Shown one piece after another: positions 11,395 to 24,699 of a stretch of 64,000 bases of DNA (the stretch's first letter is position 1; every line of letters starts with the position of its first letter). The stretch spans positions 36,886,590-36,950,589 of the forward strand of contig NC_081543.1 of assembly GCF_901000735.1 (NCBI RefSeq), in the 5' to 3' direction. The translations under genes were made by a program, and so were the position numbers. Source of the stretch: Corylus avellana. Lineage: Eukaryota > Streptophyta > Magnoliopsida > Fagales > Betulaceae. The notes below the pieces were generated by a model. That model was not told the DNA's origin. It ran no database searches and saw only the letters and a list, made by a program, of their open reading frames with translations.

Positions 11395-11803
11395 TTCAAA
11401 CAAAAACAAAATAAAAACAAAAAATGCTTGGAAAATGGAGTTAGGCTTTGATTTCTATGCAGAAACATTGAACCCGCTAACACCCAAACAGTTACAAGGA
11501 AACGACTGATTAAAAATTGTTAAGAATTCCTATATACAGGGACTGAGCACACTTCTCACTAGTGCAGCCTCCTTACATCCTCAACCCCCCGGTCGTACCA
11601 GGAACACTGCAACATCAAAGATGGCAAAAACATCTTACATCTGCCCAAATATGATGAGGCCTGATTTCCAGGTTGGTTGCAATTGTATCATCGGCAAAGA
11701 TAATTAATGCTCACGTTGCTAGCACAGAACTCCATCCTCGATATGGCAAAAGTACCTCACTACAGAGCTTTGAACCAAAATCCACCGTCATCCTTGCGAT
11801 AGG

Positions 11804-14800
11804 CTACTTGCCAGAATACCAGTTTAGAGCACACTTGGCATCAACTGATAGGTCAACTTGAAGGAAGTTCTTGCCATTGAAAGGTTTAGACATACATTCA
11901 ACAACTATAGCCTTTGCAACTTCAGCTGTCTCTGTTGGTCCTTCCAAGATTACTTCATCATGAACCTGTTTTCCAATGTGGTATCCATCAAGTTTTCAGC
12001 AAAACATAATTGTAGTAAGGTTGCATGGAAAATCAAATATGGAAAATTAAGAGATGGGGGCATATGCAATATAAGTCATAAGCTAAATTTGGATAGCCTC
12101 AATATGGACATGAAGCTCAGATGGAGAGCACAATAAATTGTAATGAATTCTTCTAGGAAGCAAAGCAGGGAGAAAACACTGGAGGTAAAGATCCAAGGCA
12201 TGATATTTACCTGTAAAAGTAGCTTCCACCCGAGCTCCTTCAACCGTACATTTTTTGATATTTCTAACATGGCACACATGGCAACATCAGCGGCACTACC
12301 CTGTTGCAATCACCTAAATTAGAAATCACTAAGGAGCGGCCAATCAAGATTTCATGATGTCTGTGTGTGTGTTGGGGGGGGGAAGAGATCTCTGACTATC
12401 TATTAGCAATAATATGTCATAAATATACATCACCAAACCCCAAACTGCTGCTTTTAAGTAATGTGGTACATAGTTAGAGGGCGGTTTGCATTTTCAACTG
12501 TCGAGGACAAGATTTCATGTTATTTCTGAATTGTTAAACAATGAAAAGTTGAGAGTGCAATATATTGACAAGCATCTGCTAAAAGCATGGGTCTCAAACA
12601 TACGCTTTTTTTTTTTTTAGATCAGGAGTTGGTGTTGGTATTGTCCGAGTTCTAAAGGAAGATATGGTATATAGGTACTACAAAGGATTAGCCAAAATCT
12701 TTTTCCTTGTTTCTTTTTCTTTTGGATGGACTACAGGAAGGGGAGAGGAGCTTATTAAACTGCTAATGAAGAGAAAGAGCATGAAACTTTGTGCGAGAAA
12801 GAAGGAAAGAACCTGCACTGGGGTGTTGATAGCAGCTCGCTCAATGTGACCTTTCTGATAGGTGGAAACATTGGCCATTGAAGGGAACCGGCGGGCACGT
12901 CCTAGCAATGTGCACACAAACTGTTTATCACGGGCCTCTTGTTTACGTTTTTTTTGCCAGGTCAGCACCTCTTTTCTATCACTGTACCACAGATCAACTG
13001 TTTCCTTTGCTTCCTCAACAGAAACCTTAGAAAGAAGATGAAAATCATCATGCCTAGGCAATAAAATCATTACGAATACAAGTACCTCATAATTGTAGGT
13101 TTCTACTCAATGTACCTTCCAATCCCGGGCAAGCCCCATTGGAGTTTTTCCATATGCAATGGAAAAGTTGAGCATTTTAGCTTTCCTTCTTTCAGAAGCA
13201 AAGGCATCCTGAATTTGATAAGTAATTGCAATATCAATAAATAAGCACGAAGGGACAAAACCCTAATAAATAGGGAGTAAAATAAATAAATAAATAAAAC
13301 CCTAAATTGAAGAAAAAGAACACAAATTCAAAAAATCTGCAAAACTAAAAACAAACAAACTATGATGTGCCGATATCCAAGTATACAAAGTGTAGAACAT
13401 AATCTTCTGCAACTTTGTCATCTTCAAAGCTTTGAGCATTCCTCTCTCGCCAAAGACATTACATTAAACACAATGAAGCCAACTTCCATAACTTGAGCAT
13501 GCCCAACCCATCTTCCCCAAATTTCACAAATTTCATGTTCTTTAGCAGGTTTACACATATATGATTACCAAGGTAGGATTTTTTTTTTTTTTTTGGGGGG
13601 GGGATTAATTACACTTAACCCCCCTCAACTACCGCATGCCATACTCAACCAGATTAAACTACCACTTTTTAGCAAAAAAACAAAAAAGAAACAAAAATGT
13701 AAAATCAGTCCATGTGTTCTACTTGATTTACAATTAGCTCTCTCTGATATCAAAATGAACTCAAATGTCCTTGAGGTATACCCAAAAAACAATTTACTCA
13801 CAATCAAACTTCGTCCACTGATTTAATAGATTTCATTAGTGTAACACTAGCTTAAATAGGACACGTGTCACAATTTTATTGACTTTGACGTGTCACACTA
13901 TCGAAATCGGTTAAGTTAATGGACGAAATTTAATGGTAGGAAGTAAATTGTTTTTTGGCATGCTTCAGGGACCTCTGAATTCATTTTGATACCATAAGGA
14001 GCTAATTACAAATCAAGTAAACCACATTGACTAATTTTTCATTTTTCCCAAAAAAACCCCTTATGTTAGGCCACCTCGTTAAATTGGACAGAATCTCAAT
14101 CACGTGTCATAAAACATGCATCCCTTCCCTCATTCATTTTTCTTGGAATTACTGAACATTATTCAAACCAATGGAGAGCACACTTATGCAACAACTGCAA
14201 TTTATATCCTTTTACCAAAAACTATGCAGTGTGCATGCGTGTATAAAAACATAGATATTCAAACTCTGCAGATGATCAGAACATTCACACTCTTGCTCTC
14301 ACTTTATGCAACATGGTTAAAAATCTTTCCGAAAACAAGACTTACGCACATGGTAGCTAGATATAGGACTTAATTTTTTAATAAACATTAGATAGGTCAG
14401 CCTAAGAACAGACTCCTAGCAATATTAGAAACTACTAAAATCAAGACCAAACCTATTTATGCAAATACACCAAATATATAGTCCACATTAGTTCTGATAA
14501 TTTCCAATTCTAACATTGTCCAGTAAAGAACCTATAACTTTTAAACCAATGACTTCAATTTTTCCTTTTTTGATAAATTTAACCAACAACTTAAAGTAAA
14601 ACCCCTTCAACCCTAAATTGCTTGTGACAACCTCCAAATCCCCTTGACCCTTGCTTGCATCATATGTTGTAGGTAACCCACCTATAAGAAGTCCAAAATC
14701 TTTGAGACTCAATAAAACAAACACCAGCAACTCACTTGTCCTTCAATTTATGTGCCAGGCACACCACTCAACCATATGTTGCAGTTCAAGTGCACTTGAA

Positions 14801-17800
14801 CCTGCTTTATTATTTTTCATAATGGAATCTAAGGAAGTTAAAGAGCCCGACCTATAACGACCCAGGAAAAAACGCTAGCAATGTGAAATTTAGCACCCAT
14901 GAGTCTATAACTCACCCACTCTATGTGGGCTATTCATCTTCCCAATATGTGGGATCGGAGTGTTAAACCCCCCCCCCCCCTCCTAAATCCCTGACGTCCT
15001 CATTATGGCCATGTCATGCAGTGTTGACAGTACCAAATGGCATTATTGGGCGGCTCTAATACCATTTGTAAAGACCGAGAAAAAAAGGCTACCCATATTT
15101 GCGGCTATCACCTCAAAATGACAAGTCAATTAGGAGCTTCCTTAAAATCACTTATAAAGCCCAGTTTCACCAATTAAGTAAGCAATGCGGGATTTAGCAC
15201 CCATTAGTTTCTTTACAGTCCACTCACTTTATGTGAGCTACTCATCAATATAGGACCGGGGTGTTACACCCCCTCTCCACTTTAAGTGAGAGAAGACATG
15301 CAAAGAACTCTCTCCATAGTCCCTTCTCACACTAAATTGGTTTGCTGTTACGATTTTACTTTTGTATCTGCCATTACATGCTTTAAACAAAGAGAGGGAA
15401 GCATCAAGCATTTATGGATTCCTCTTTGGTAGTAAATGTTTCATTTCAGAATTGGGAATAGGAGAAATGATTCATCTGTTACCATGGAACTTTACAGCTT
15501 ACCTTTAATAGCGGAACTGGGGGTTTCTCTTCACCGGGTTGAGGATACCACTCAAGAAGCACTTGCTTTTTGTCAATTGCTTCACGAATGTATGGGTACA
15601 TGTTCATTGCAGTCCTAGAATGGAAATCTCCACCAGCTCTAAAGGCATCCAGCATGCTCTTACAACTCGCAAGATGCGCAAGAATCCGAAGTTCCAGCTG
15701 TAATATGAATACAAAACTCAATCAACACAAGCAATTCAGTTCAACCACTTTAGGTAGGTAGGTAACACAACCACTTACTTGCCCATAATCTGCAACAATA
15801 AGGGAATTCCCAGGTGCAGCTATGAAAGCCTGACGGATCTTATACCGGTCCTTCTCTAAGGCAGGTTGATTCTGATTTACAGAAAGTAACAACATTGTAC
15901 AAGTCTATTACATTTGTTCAAGGGAAATAAAAATATCTCTAAACATTTTGAAAATATGAAGTCACAAGATATCTTTCTTTTATATTGTATTATCTAATCC
16001 CATGCTAAGGTTTGTGACATATTACAAATATGGTACATCAAAGAATAAAATCCGAAAAGAAAACATAATGTGGTTTGAAACTTGGATGGTTCACACTCAT
16101 GAGATTTGGCACACGGATATTCAAGAATTAAGAGAGCTCAGTTGCAAGTGTATGTGGTTTTTGGTTGGTATTACTACATAACCACTAAAGTTATAATTTA
16201 TTCAATGACATTACTACACAAATTCCATCTCTTGCCAATTGGTATTTTTTATTTTAGTTGTCACATTCCAAGAAACATGGGTTACTATAACACATCTATG
16301 GTCGAAACATGAGCTCTTTTATTCATAAATCAACCATAAGAATATTGACAAAATATAACTCAACCTGTAAATTTGGTCTCCTAGCTGATAAGCGCCCAGT
16401 TTCTGTGTTGATATTTAATGAACAATGAATACGCCCATTACTGCCCGATATATTACTTCCCTGTAGTAGGAAGAAACCAACATCTTCAGCTAGTTCACAC
16501 ATTGTAAGCTTAAAAACTGAAGCAAGAAAGAAGAAAGGTTAGCTTTAAAACAGTTGTTTGTGCCGAGTGGTAAATTCTGGGGATTTATCGTTACTAAATA
16601 CTACATCTAAAACTCTTATATGAGTAGGGTATTGCTTTCAGTCAAACAAAAATGTGCATATATGGAAGCTCTGTAATTCGTGATAAATATCTACAAAAAA
16701 AAAAAAAAAAAACAAAACGAAAAAAAACAAAACAAAAAACCTAGAGTGCAAACTGCACATAAACAAAAGGGGAAGATGGAGAATTAAATAGCTTCTATTA
16801 GAATATATAGGACATTTTCTATGTTAGTATTTTTCCTTATTAGGTATTTACCATAGTTGCTGGTCTGTAATCCAATCCTCAAATCCTTGGGATTTGACTA
16901 CCTTTCCTAGCTCACCTTACCTATCATACCTTACCTATCAGTTTCCCTATAAATAGACCCTAAATAGACCCCTCAACACAATTATAATAAACAAGTCATT
17001 CAATAAAGATGTAGCCTTATCAGATACTTCCTAGAGGTGAACGCAAACCTCTGAGACTGAACCACCTTTAAATCTTGTCTCTCTCTCTTGCTTCCGCTAT
17101 CTTACTTTATTTTATATAAATTTCTGAATGGTATCTAAGCCACTTTTTTTGTAACCTCTTACAGGGTGTTTGGAAACCGCCACCGCACAGGTTTTATCTA
17201 AACTCGGGCACTCTTCGGTATTGTCTTGACTCTAAAACAATATCTATAAACCCCACATCAGGGTTTATCCCATAATTCAATTAGGGTGATTCTTTTAGAA
17301 CAAAAAATATCTATATAAGGAAACCATCCAGGTGCTCACCACCCCCTTGCAAAGTGTAAAGTGAAAGACACCCTGCGATCAACTGAATATAGTTAAATAG
17401 AGGGTGTAGCCACATCTGTTAAAATACACACACACTCACAATGCAGACGCCATGGGAGAATAACTCCTGTATCAAACTGGAGCTGTCAAAAGATTAAAAT
17501 AGAGCATAACTTTGGCCTTCACCAATCATACTAGTTGTAGCACCATCAGGTTCCAAGAAAATGAATTTAAGAAACATCCATGTGTGTGCATTCGCTGAAT
17601 TTAATAATTAAACAGGGAGCCAATTCTCATCTCAATCCCTTTTAACATTATTTCACATTATAAGGATCATAACAAGACAGAATCCACACAATAATCATAA
17701 TTCGTTAGAAATTTGGACCATTAAATCCTTGACTACTATCATAATGCAGTAGGCAATTACTATGCTGGCTACGAAATTCATCAATGATTGCCCATACCAG

Positions 17801-20800
17801 AAGGACATCTTAGAAGCAATCACCTGCAAGGGGAGAATGAAGTTGGATATCAAGGAGTCAATGGAGCAAACTTCACATAAAGCAGCAATTGCATGACAAG
17901 CCTCCCTCCCCTTCTCTTCTTCTTCAAAAGCACAAAAAGCCATTCCATAAGCTGAATTGTCAACGTCACCAGTTGATTTTTGTTCTACTGAAACTTCATT
18001 TTCAGAAGCATTTTCAACATTGTCATTCAATTGCTGATCGGAAGCATCATCCATAAAATCATATTCTGCAGAAACCTTTCCAGCCAGGGTCTTCAAAGCA
18101 TCACCACTAACTGAGGGCCAACCAGATGCTGTGAATATGTCAGTTGGCAGCGGAGTCTCAAGGATCCTATGCAGCCTAATATTGCGAAATTTGGTGGGAG
18201 TCTTCTTGCCATCTTCAATCACTTTATTAACATTAGGAACTTTGAAAATCCGCTCACAGGGAAGAAACTCGTTGGGTTCCTTTCTGTAATAGAAAATCAC
18301 ATGGTTAAAGGGCACAGAGCTTTCTTGGGAACCCATTTGTATGCAGAACCCTACCCACCCCATCACTTGGAGGTCTTAAAGATGCTGAGCATCTCTAACA
18401 TAAAGCCGTAAGAGTTCATCGATAGCTGCACTTTCCCACCACCAAAAACAAAGAAAAATGAAAACGAATTCACCTATATAAATTATAAATGAAGTGTACC
18501 TGTTTGCAATGCCACCAAAAAAGAGCTGACGTAGTTGTGTATCACTTCCCACATTCATGTCCTTGGCATCAGGGCAATACTGGGACGCCCAGTTGCGAAA
18601 TCTATTAGCAGCAACCACTTGCTCTGCTTTGGCTACCTTCTCCACCTCAGAGAGATATGCCCGATCAACTAGCATTCCCTCAGTTTCCATTTTAACCAAA
18701 AGCTCACCAAATGGACGCCAATACTCCTCGTAGAAGTCAAACATGGATTTTCCAGAAATTGGTTTTCCATCAAGTATCCATGCCATATTCGATAGTAGGC
18801 ATTTCAAGCTCTCATAAAGCTTTAGTGTGCTTTTTGCATCTAAGACAGAATAACAAATCCATGGTTTCCGCTCTTCTCTTTGTAGCTCTTCGACCGGAGA
18901 AATGGTGATCATTTTGCCTTCAGATCCATCTTTTTTAATTTTTTTCCTACCAAAGATGGTTTTCATTGAGACTTTCCCAAACAACTCATCTTCATGGCAA
19001 AGTTGAGCCCCACACATTACACTTTTGTTGCCAGTAAGTGCTTCAAGAGAATACCCACCCACAGTTCGCCTTGACGAATCCCACAACCGTGCCATATGCA
19101 TTGTGTCAGCATGAAAACCGGAAAGCCTAAGCCCATAGTTCTCAATAACATGGTTATCAAAGCTATAGTTGTGCCAAACCTACAGAAAGGACAGGCAAAA
19201 TGTCATTTTCACTTCTGCTTCAAAATTATGGGCATGCACTAGCTTCTCATAGTAAAAATAAAATGTTAAAAGAGTGGGATGGTCAAAATTGTTTAATACA
19301 GTCAATAGGAACATCTAAGGGAATTATTACTATGAGCTTGGTTCAGTTAGAAAAACAGGAGATCTTATCAGGGAGAAGAAGAGTCAATATTTGAATTCTT
19401 TTGAAGACTACGAAGGGAAATGTCTCTTCAGCCCATTGGTGCAGAAGGCTACGGTAATCTTCGTATCTCAGCAATCTTACACTTTGATACATCCTTAAGA
19501 AAGAAAGAAAAAAAAAAAAGGGAAAAGAGAAAGATAAAAGGAGTATGGGCAATGTGTACATGCATGTATGTGTGTATTTGCTAAGTAATAAAGATTTTAT
19601 TAGAAAGAGAAAAACCTCAAGTACACAGATTGTTGGATCCCGGATTATAAATTTAAAGTGCGCGATTGTGTTCAATCCCACATCGGGCATGTACTAGGTC
19701 CATCTAAGCTATGTAATGACGAATCCTTTTGGGATATTGAGCAGATATAACTAGCATTGTTTTAGTCATGACACATTCTATACAATTGATCCACCCAAAA
19801 GTTTACAATGCATTTTTAAACCTTGAAACGCTAGGTTTCCATTTTGGTTGTAGGTGTAACCAGCCAGCTATTAAAGATAAGGCGAAAGAAATAATAGAAA
19901 AGGAGCTCCAGGGAAGAGAGGGATGAGTCTTCTCATCGAGTCTCCCAACAATGGACTCACCATCTCAATCAAACTCTTTTATGGAAAATAATAATAATAA
20001 TAAAATAAATAAAAATTTTAAGGATTTGGAAGAAAAAATTGTGGATTCCCTCAAACTTGGCACAAGAGGGAGGGGGGGGATAATGGCCAAATGATAAGAG
20101 AACCGTCGAAGTATCACAACAAACACAGAACAAGAAACTCTTCAAAATTAAAAGGTAAATATAAAATAAATCCTTCAGTAAACACATCTTTATAGATAAC
20201 TCCCTAGGGTTTTTTTTCCTCTTTTTAAAACCTTCAGTTTTTCACAATTCTAAATTGGGTCCTTCCATGTGTGTTTTCGTCCAATTTAGTAAAGCCCATC
20301 AATGCCACATCATATTAAATCTTTTTTTTTTTATTTGAAAATTAAGAAAAAAATTAAAATGAAAAAAAAAAAAGAAAAAAAAAAAGGGGGATTGGTGGGG
20401 TGGGGGGGGTGGCTCATCTCGGGGGGCCTGCGCGGCCACCCCCCACCTCAGAATGGTGGCCCCAATAGTGGGGGATAGACACTTTGGCCACCCCCCTACG
20501 GTGGGAGTTCCCCCCGTACAGTGGTGGTGAATTCTAAATATGGAAGTACTTAGGGAGGCTGGTATTCTAGAGAGCCCATCGAGGCGTATGGGTGGGTTTA
20601 TGGAAGAATATTAAGAGGGGTTGGGAGAAGTTTTGTAGTCATGCTAGATTTGAGGTGGGAGATGGAACCAAGGTTAGATTATGGTACGATCTTTGAGGTG
20701 GGGATACGGCCCTTAAGGAAGTCTTTCCTGTTTTATTTGGTATTGCTCGCATAAAGGATGCTTTTGTTGTGACTCTTGTGGAATTTTTGAGAGGTGTCAT

Positions 20801-23800
20801 TCAATGGAATGTGAGCTTTACTAGAGCGGCACATAATTGGGAGGTAAAAGTTTTTGCCTCGTTTTTCGAGTGTTGCATTTAGTGGTAAAGGGTGTGTTTG
20901 GTGTTAAATCTTTCTACATTGTCATGGTTTATCATGACTGTGTCTGTTTCCCAAGGAAAAGTGTTTGTCAAACTAAGGTTCAATTAAGGGTGGCCTTTTT
21001 TGTTTGGTCAGCGGCTCTAAGAAAGATTCTTACTATGATAATCTCTGAAAGTGGCATGTCATTGAAATTGATGATAGAAGTTTTAGGGACCATGAGAAAG
21101 AGTTTGGAGGGGATTAAATCTCTATTTTTCAACACATTAACTTTGGACAGCTTCTTTTATTTCTCCTTTGGTCATTAGTTATCATGATTTTCTTGTTCTT
21201 TTTGCTCCTAATTAGGTGGTTTCTCATGTATAGTTCATGTATACCTAGGACACCTTAAGCTTTTAATGATATTTTGATTATTTATCAAAAAAACTATTAC
21301 TTAATTGGCAATTATACTTACCAAAAGGTGCTACAAATCAATGGACACAAATTTCCTACAAATTCCGTTTGAAGGAAATTTCCTACAAACCAATCTCTAA
21401 AAGTGACGTAACATTAGCATGTGAGAAGCATATGTTTTTTTTAATAGCATGTGCTTCTCACATGTTTTTTTAATAGCTTAAAGGACACATGTTGCTTTTA
21501 AAGACTAGTACCAATTTGTAGAAAATTTCTGTCCCAAATCAAGAGCACAAAGATATTTAAAAGAGAAAAATGAAGAATAAAAATAAATAAAAATAAAATT
21601 TTACCTTTTTGATGGATGGGTCTTCAAAGAATGGAGCAAATTCATCCAAAAGATCCCTACCACCACCATCAAGAACATCAACCCACACACAGGACTTCCC
21701 ATTTCCGAGATCTGCTTCTGGTCCAGAATATATACTGAAGCATATAATTTCCCCATGATCAACAGGTGTTTCTTGCTTCACATCTATCTTTGCAACCTGT
21801 AAATATATAATTATCACAAAGTACAATGTAGCATGCAGATGTAAGATTTTCAAAAGCTTACCAATCCACATCATTAAAATACATAGCCATAGATATGAAA
21901 CTACAACAGAATATGTAATTCTCAATTGCATAAACAACCACATGGTAACTAGTATATAATATGATAAAGACAACCTTCCTAGAATAATACCTCAGTGTCG
22001 CATGCATGGACAAGATGTCTGTACTTATTTGTAAGCATCCCGACAACCTCCTTTGCTATGGTGACATTATCAACAACAAGAACACTGTCATAGAGGCTAT
22101 TAAGCCTCTCATGAAGATTTGGCTGGCAATATGCCGCATTACTAGTGGAGGTGTTGACTGAACCATCGATAGGTCCAGAACTTGTTTCTTTTTTCTCCTC
22201 CAAGTTCCTTGATGTGGACACACTGGGCTGGGCAACCTTTTCTAAATGTTCTGTTGAACATAGACCTCGCCTACCATTCACATCTTTCACAGCTATATTT
22301 CTGTCTCCTCCACATTTTAGTTCAGCGGAAGCTGGGCCAGAAGGTATGGCAGATGCTGGCTTTGAAGCTGAAACAGGTGCAGCATGATCAACATGAGTCA
22401 TAACATTCTGTCCAAAATTTGTAGAAAACATGCTTGCTTGACAACTTGTTCCATGTGGTCGATTACTACCATTTTTCGAGGCTTCCCTGCAAAATTTCAG
22501 CATTTCTTTCTCATATTCCCAACTTTTTTTATCGGAACGAGTACAACAATCCCCAAAGCCACCAGACTCTGTAATTTCAACAGCGGTGGCACCACTAGGT
22601 CTTTGAGGAATACTACGCCCAAACTCCGGAATTTGTAGTCCACTAGAATTTCTTGAAACCTTTGCCCCTTCTTTATCTACACTTCGAGGGTCAATAATTG
22701 GTTTTTCTAAGATACTTCCATTATAATTATCCTGATCTCTGGAGTAAAATACCATCTTAGCTGAATTTGAAAGACACTGAAGCCTCCAACAATGAGACAT
22801 CGTCTGGAAATTCTTGTTATTCTGGATTGTCCATCCTCCTTGTCTGCAATTATTACGAATGCTATAATATCAAGGATATTGGAACAATAATAAACTGGAA
22901 TACTCTAACCATTCCGGCATGTTAAGTGTGAAAAGGAGCAGAATTGATACAAACACAGAGCAGTGACAAGATCATAGCATATCATGCATAGCCAAAACAA
23001 CCAACTGGCTAACAGTACATTAAGTAAAATAAATCTGCTTGAATGTCATAAAATGCAATTGGAATCCCCCCTGATCTGCCAAGTTCTTTATTTCTAGTGA
23101 TGTGTCAGCTCAAAGGTTCTATTAATTAGATAAAGCATTTTTTTGATACAACAACAATAAGGAGGCTTGCAAATATCTGAACTTCAAAAATAATCACAAA
23201 GCACAACGCCTAAAGGACCCATAGAGGGCTTCTTTTTAATTTGTGGAAAACTTTTGAGGTTATTCTTAAGTATAATTTCAAATTATATGCCTGTTTTGGA
23301 GCAAATGAAATATTAATAAAGACACTCCAGGGCCTGTGCTTATATTGCAATAACAATTCTAATCTGATACCCTATTAGCACTAAATCCAACCACGAGCTG
23401 CAATTAGAGAACTCATCAGAACTTTAATTTCCAAAACGACAAAACCAAGTATTTAACAGCTTATCTTATGTCATTTACATTTTAAGAAACACTCTAAATC
23501 TTATATATATATATTATTTTCTAATTAACCATTTATTAGTGACCCACATGGATGACCATCATGAAGAACCTAAGCTATACCCAGACTCGCACAAATTTAT
23601 CTATCACAAATATTAGTAAAATAAAATAAAATAGAAATATAAATGAGAGACTCTCTCTCACCGACATAAAGCCAAGGCCTCATTCCTAGATATATATTAT
23701 TTTCTAATTAACCATTTATTAGTGACCCACATGGATGACCATCATGAAGAACCTAAGCTATACCCAGACTCGCACAAATTTATCTATCACAAATATTAGT

Positions 23801-24470
23801 AAAATAAAATAAAATAGAAATATAAATGAGAGACTCTCTCTCACCGACATAAAGCCAAGGCCTCATTCCTAGTCCTAGCTTTTACTCCCTCTTTCCGTCT
23901 CTCTTGCATATATTGCAAAATGCCTATTGAATTTACACATTCAAAACCAGTATCCCGGGGTTCTTATGACCAAATAAACTAAAAATTCCCGGAGGCATCA
24001 AGAAGTACATACCTCAGGAAACATCACAATGGAACAAAAGAAATAAAAATAAAAATAAATTAAAAAATAAATAAAATAAATTTAAAAAAAAAAAAATTTG
24101 AACCTCATACAACCGAAGAATCCAACATTCTGCCTATCCAAAAAAATAACTCTGGGGTTTTAAGTTTTAACCAAAACCCAAGAACTTCGCACAAACATAC
24201 AACTAAGAAACAACAAAAACAATCAAAACAAGGAAATGGGTGACAGAAACTAAAAACCCACATAGCAAAAACAACAAACATCAGATAACGTGATAGGAAA
24301 AGCACACTTTGAGCGAGATTGAAACTGTACCTGTGCAGGGCTTTAGAGGAAGCCAAGAGGGACCAAGAAAAGGAAAAACAAGAAGGGCGGGAACAAGACC
24401 GGGAAAAGAAGGAATAGGAGGGGCAAGACGGTCCCAGGGGACCGGTTTGGGTAGACAAACCCATAGCCAT
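11804..24470 (-). CDS. POP: Organellar DNA polymerase (PolI type), right tandem copy, intact
   Basis: Replicates and repairs plastid and mitochondrial DNA; family-A polymerase with proofreading. Exons, in transcript order: 24331-24470, 21991-22843, 21605-21796, 18500-19179, 17824-18283, 16365-16460, 15779-15871, 15503-15697, 13116-13208, 12813-13025, 12211-12300, 11804-11965; all have GT-AG borders and sum to 3267 nt, 1088 residues (Arabidopsis members are about 1030-1050). Residues 1-46 are rich in Ser/Arg, fitting an organelle transit peptide; 47-310 is low-complexity linker. Exo I D329-T-E331, Exo II D403 (HNYSFD) and Exo III Y505/D509 are present. Motif A is D835YGQLELR, motif B R910/K914/F918/Y922-G, motif C H1037-D1038-E. 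I chose ATG 24470 (MAMGLS) because the frame upstream is open but has no ATG and the Arabidopsis protein, from memory, starts MAMG. Introns carry many transposon remnants. POLIA versus POLIB is not decided. Confidence 0.92.
14862..15285 (-). mobile_element. TRIM-like LTR element in intron 8 of the intact polymerase gene
   Basis: Two related direct repeats (about 14862-14970 and 15070-15285) share the string TTTAGCACCCAT and end in GGTGTTA-type borders. Between them the minus strand reads TGGTATTAGAGC (15053-15064), a tRNA-Met-type primer site one mismatch from consensus, placed right after the end of the right repeat as expected of a 5' LTR. There is no coding capacity. Repeats are diverged, so this is an old copy. 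Confidence 0.5.
19348..21300 (+). mobile_element. Composite insertion in intron 3, including a LINE 3' fragment (about 20525-21290)
   Basis: Copies 1 and 2 of the polymerase gene align up to about 19347 (gagcttggttca) and again near 21300, so about 1.9 kb was added here. The plus-strand part from about 20525 encodes broken pieces typical of the zinc-binding region after plant LINE reverse transcriptase, such as [15 protein letters not shown] at about 20990-21035, and ends with TTTATCAAAAAAA. Parallel protein blocks occur at 58195-58450. Frameshifts and missing upstream domains show it is dead. The remainder (19348-20390) holds no recognised element. Confidence 0.65.
20385..20525. repeat. GC-rich GGCCACCCC-type block
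   Basis: An island of G and C runs with repeated GGCCACCCC / GGGGTGGCC motifs in both orientations, set against AT-rich flanks. Related blocks occur at 34900-34956, 37054-37110, 40620-40725 and 51950-52010. They probably are the centres of a foldback MITE family. Confidence 0.5.
23507..23872. repeat. Perfect-looking 183-bp tandem duplication in intron 1
   Basis: Units 23507-23689 and 23690-23872 appear identical base for base by eye. The homologous intron of the left copy (around 8110-8290) has a single unit, so the duplication arose after the gene duplication and is recent, or is an assembly artefact. Confidence 0.85.
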
Positions 24471-24580
24471 CACTCTCCCAACTCTGCCCAGCTTGCTTCC
24501 GCAGCTGCTTATACAACAAGGTGCCGTCTTGGTGCGCTTGGCGGTAAACCTGTGAATACGCTGAGGGCTTGAGGGGCTCT

Positions 24581-24637
24581 CTACTTTGCGTATGGGGCTG
24601 GTGGGTCCGTGAGTGAAGCAGAGCAGAGTGACGCCAT
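24581..24637 (-). promoter_or_regulatory. Upstream ORF in the leader of the intact polymerase gene
   Basis: ATG at 24637 opens an 18-codon frame (MASLCSASLTDPPAPYAK) that stops at 24581-24583, 110 nt before the main ATG at 24470. It is the counterpart of the uORF at 9004-9060. If included in the transcript it could dampen translation of the polymerase; that role is inferred. Confidence 0.4.
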
Positions 24638-24699
24638 GCGACACAGAGAGACGCAGAGAGTTTGAGAGACGAAGAGGCTAAACCCTGGAGTAGAGAAAA

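Larger units (their letters stand above)
9100..11803. other. Intergenic spacer between the two polymerase copies
   Basis: About 2.7 kb between the 5' end of the left copy and the stop of the right copy. It is AT-rich and holds a hAT-type MITE (10101-10639) and a 190-bp direct repeat (about 11015-11394), annotated separately. I see no coding exon. Homology between copies at the 5' side ends near 9100 (and near 24690 for the other). Confidence 0.6.

Noticed and set aside
24471..24644. Longer N-terminus (SHGVTLLCF...) for the intact polymerase
   Set aside because: The frame is open to 24644 but begins with GTG; no ATG exists in that frame before 24470. The ATG at 24637 is in another frame and stops after 18 codons.
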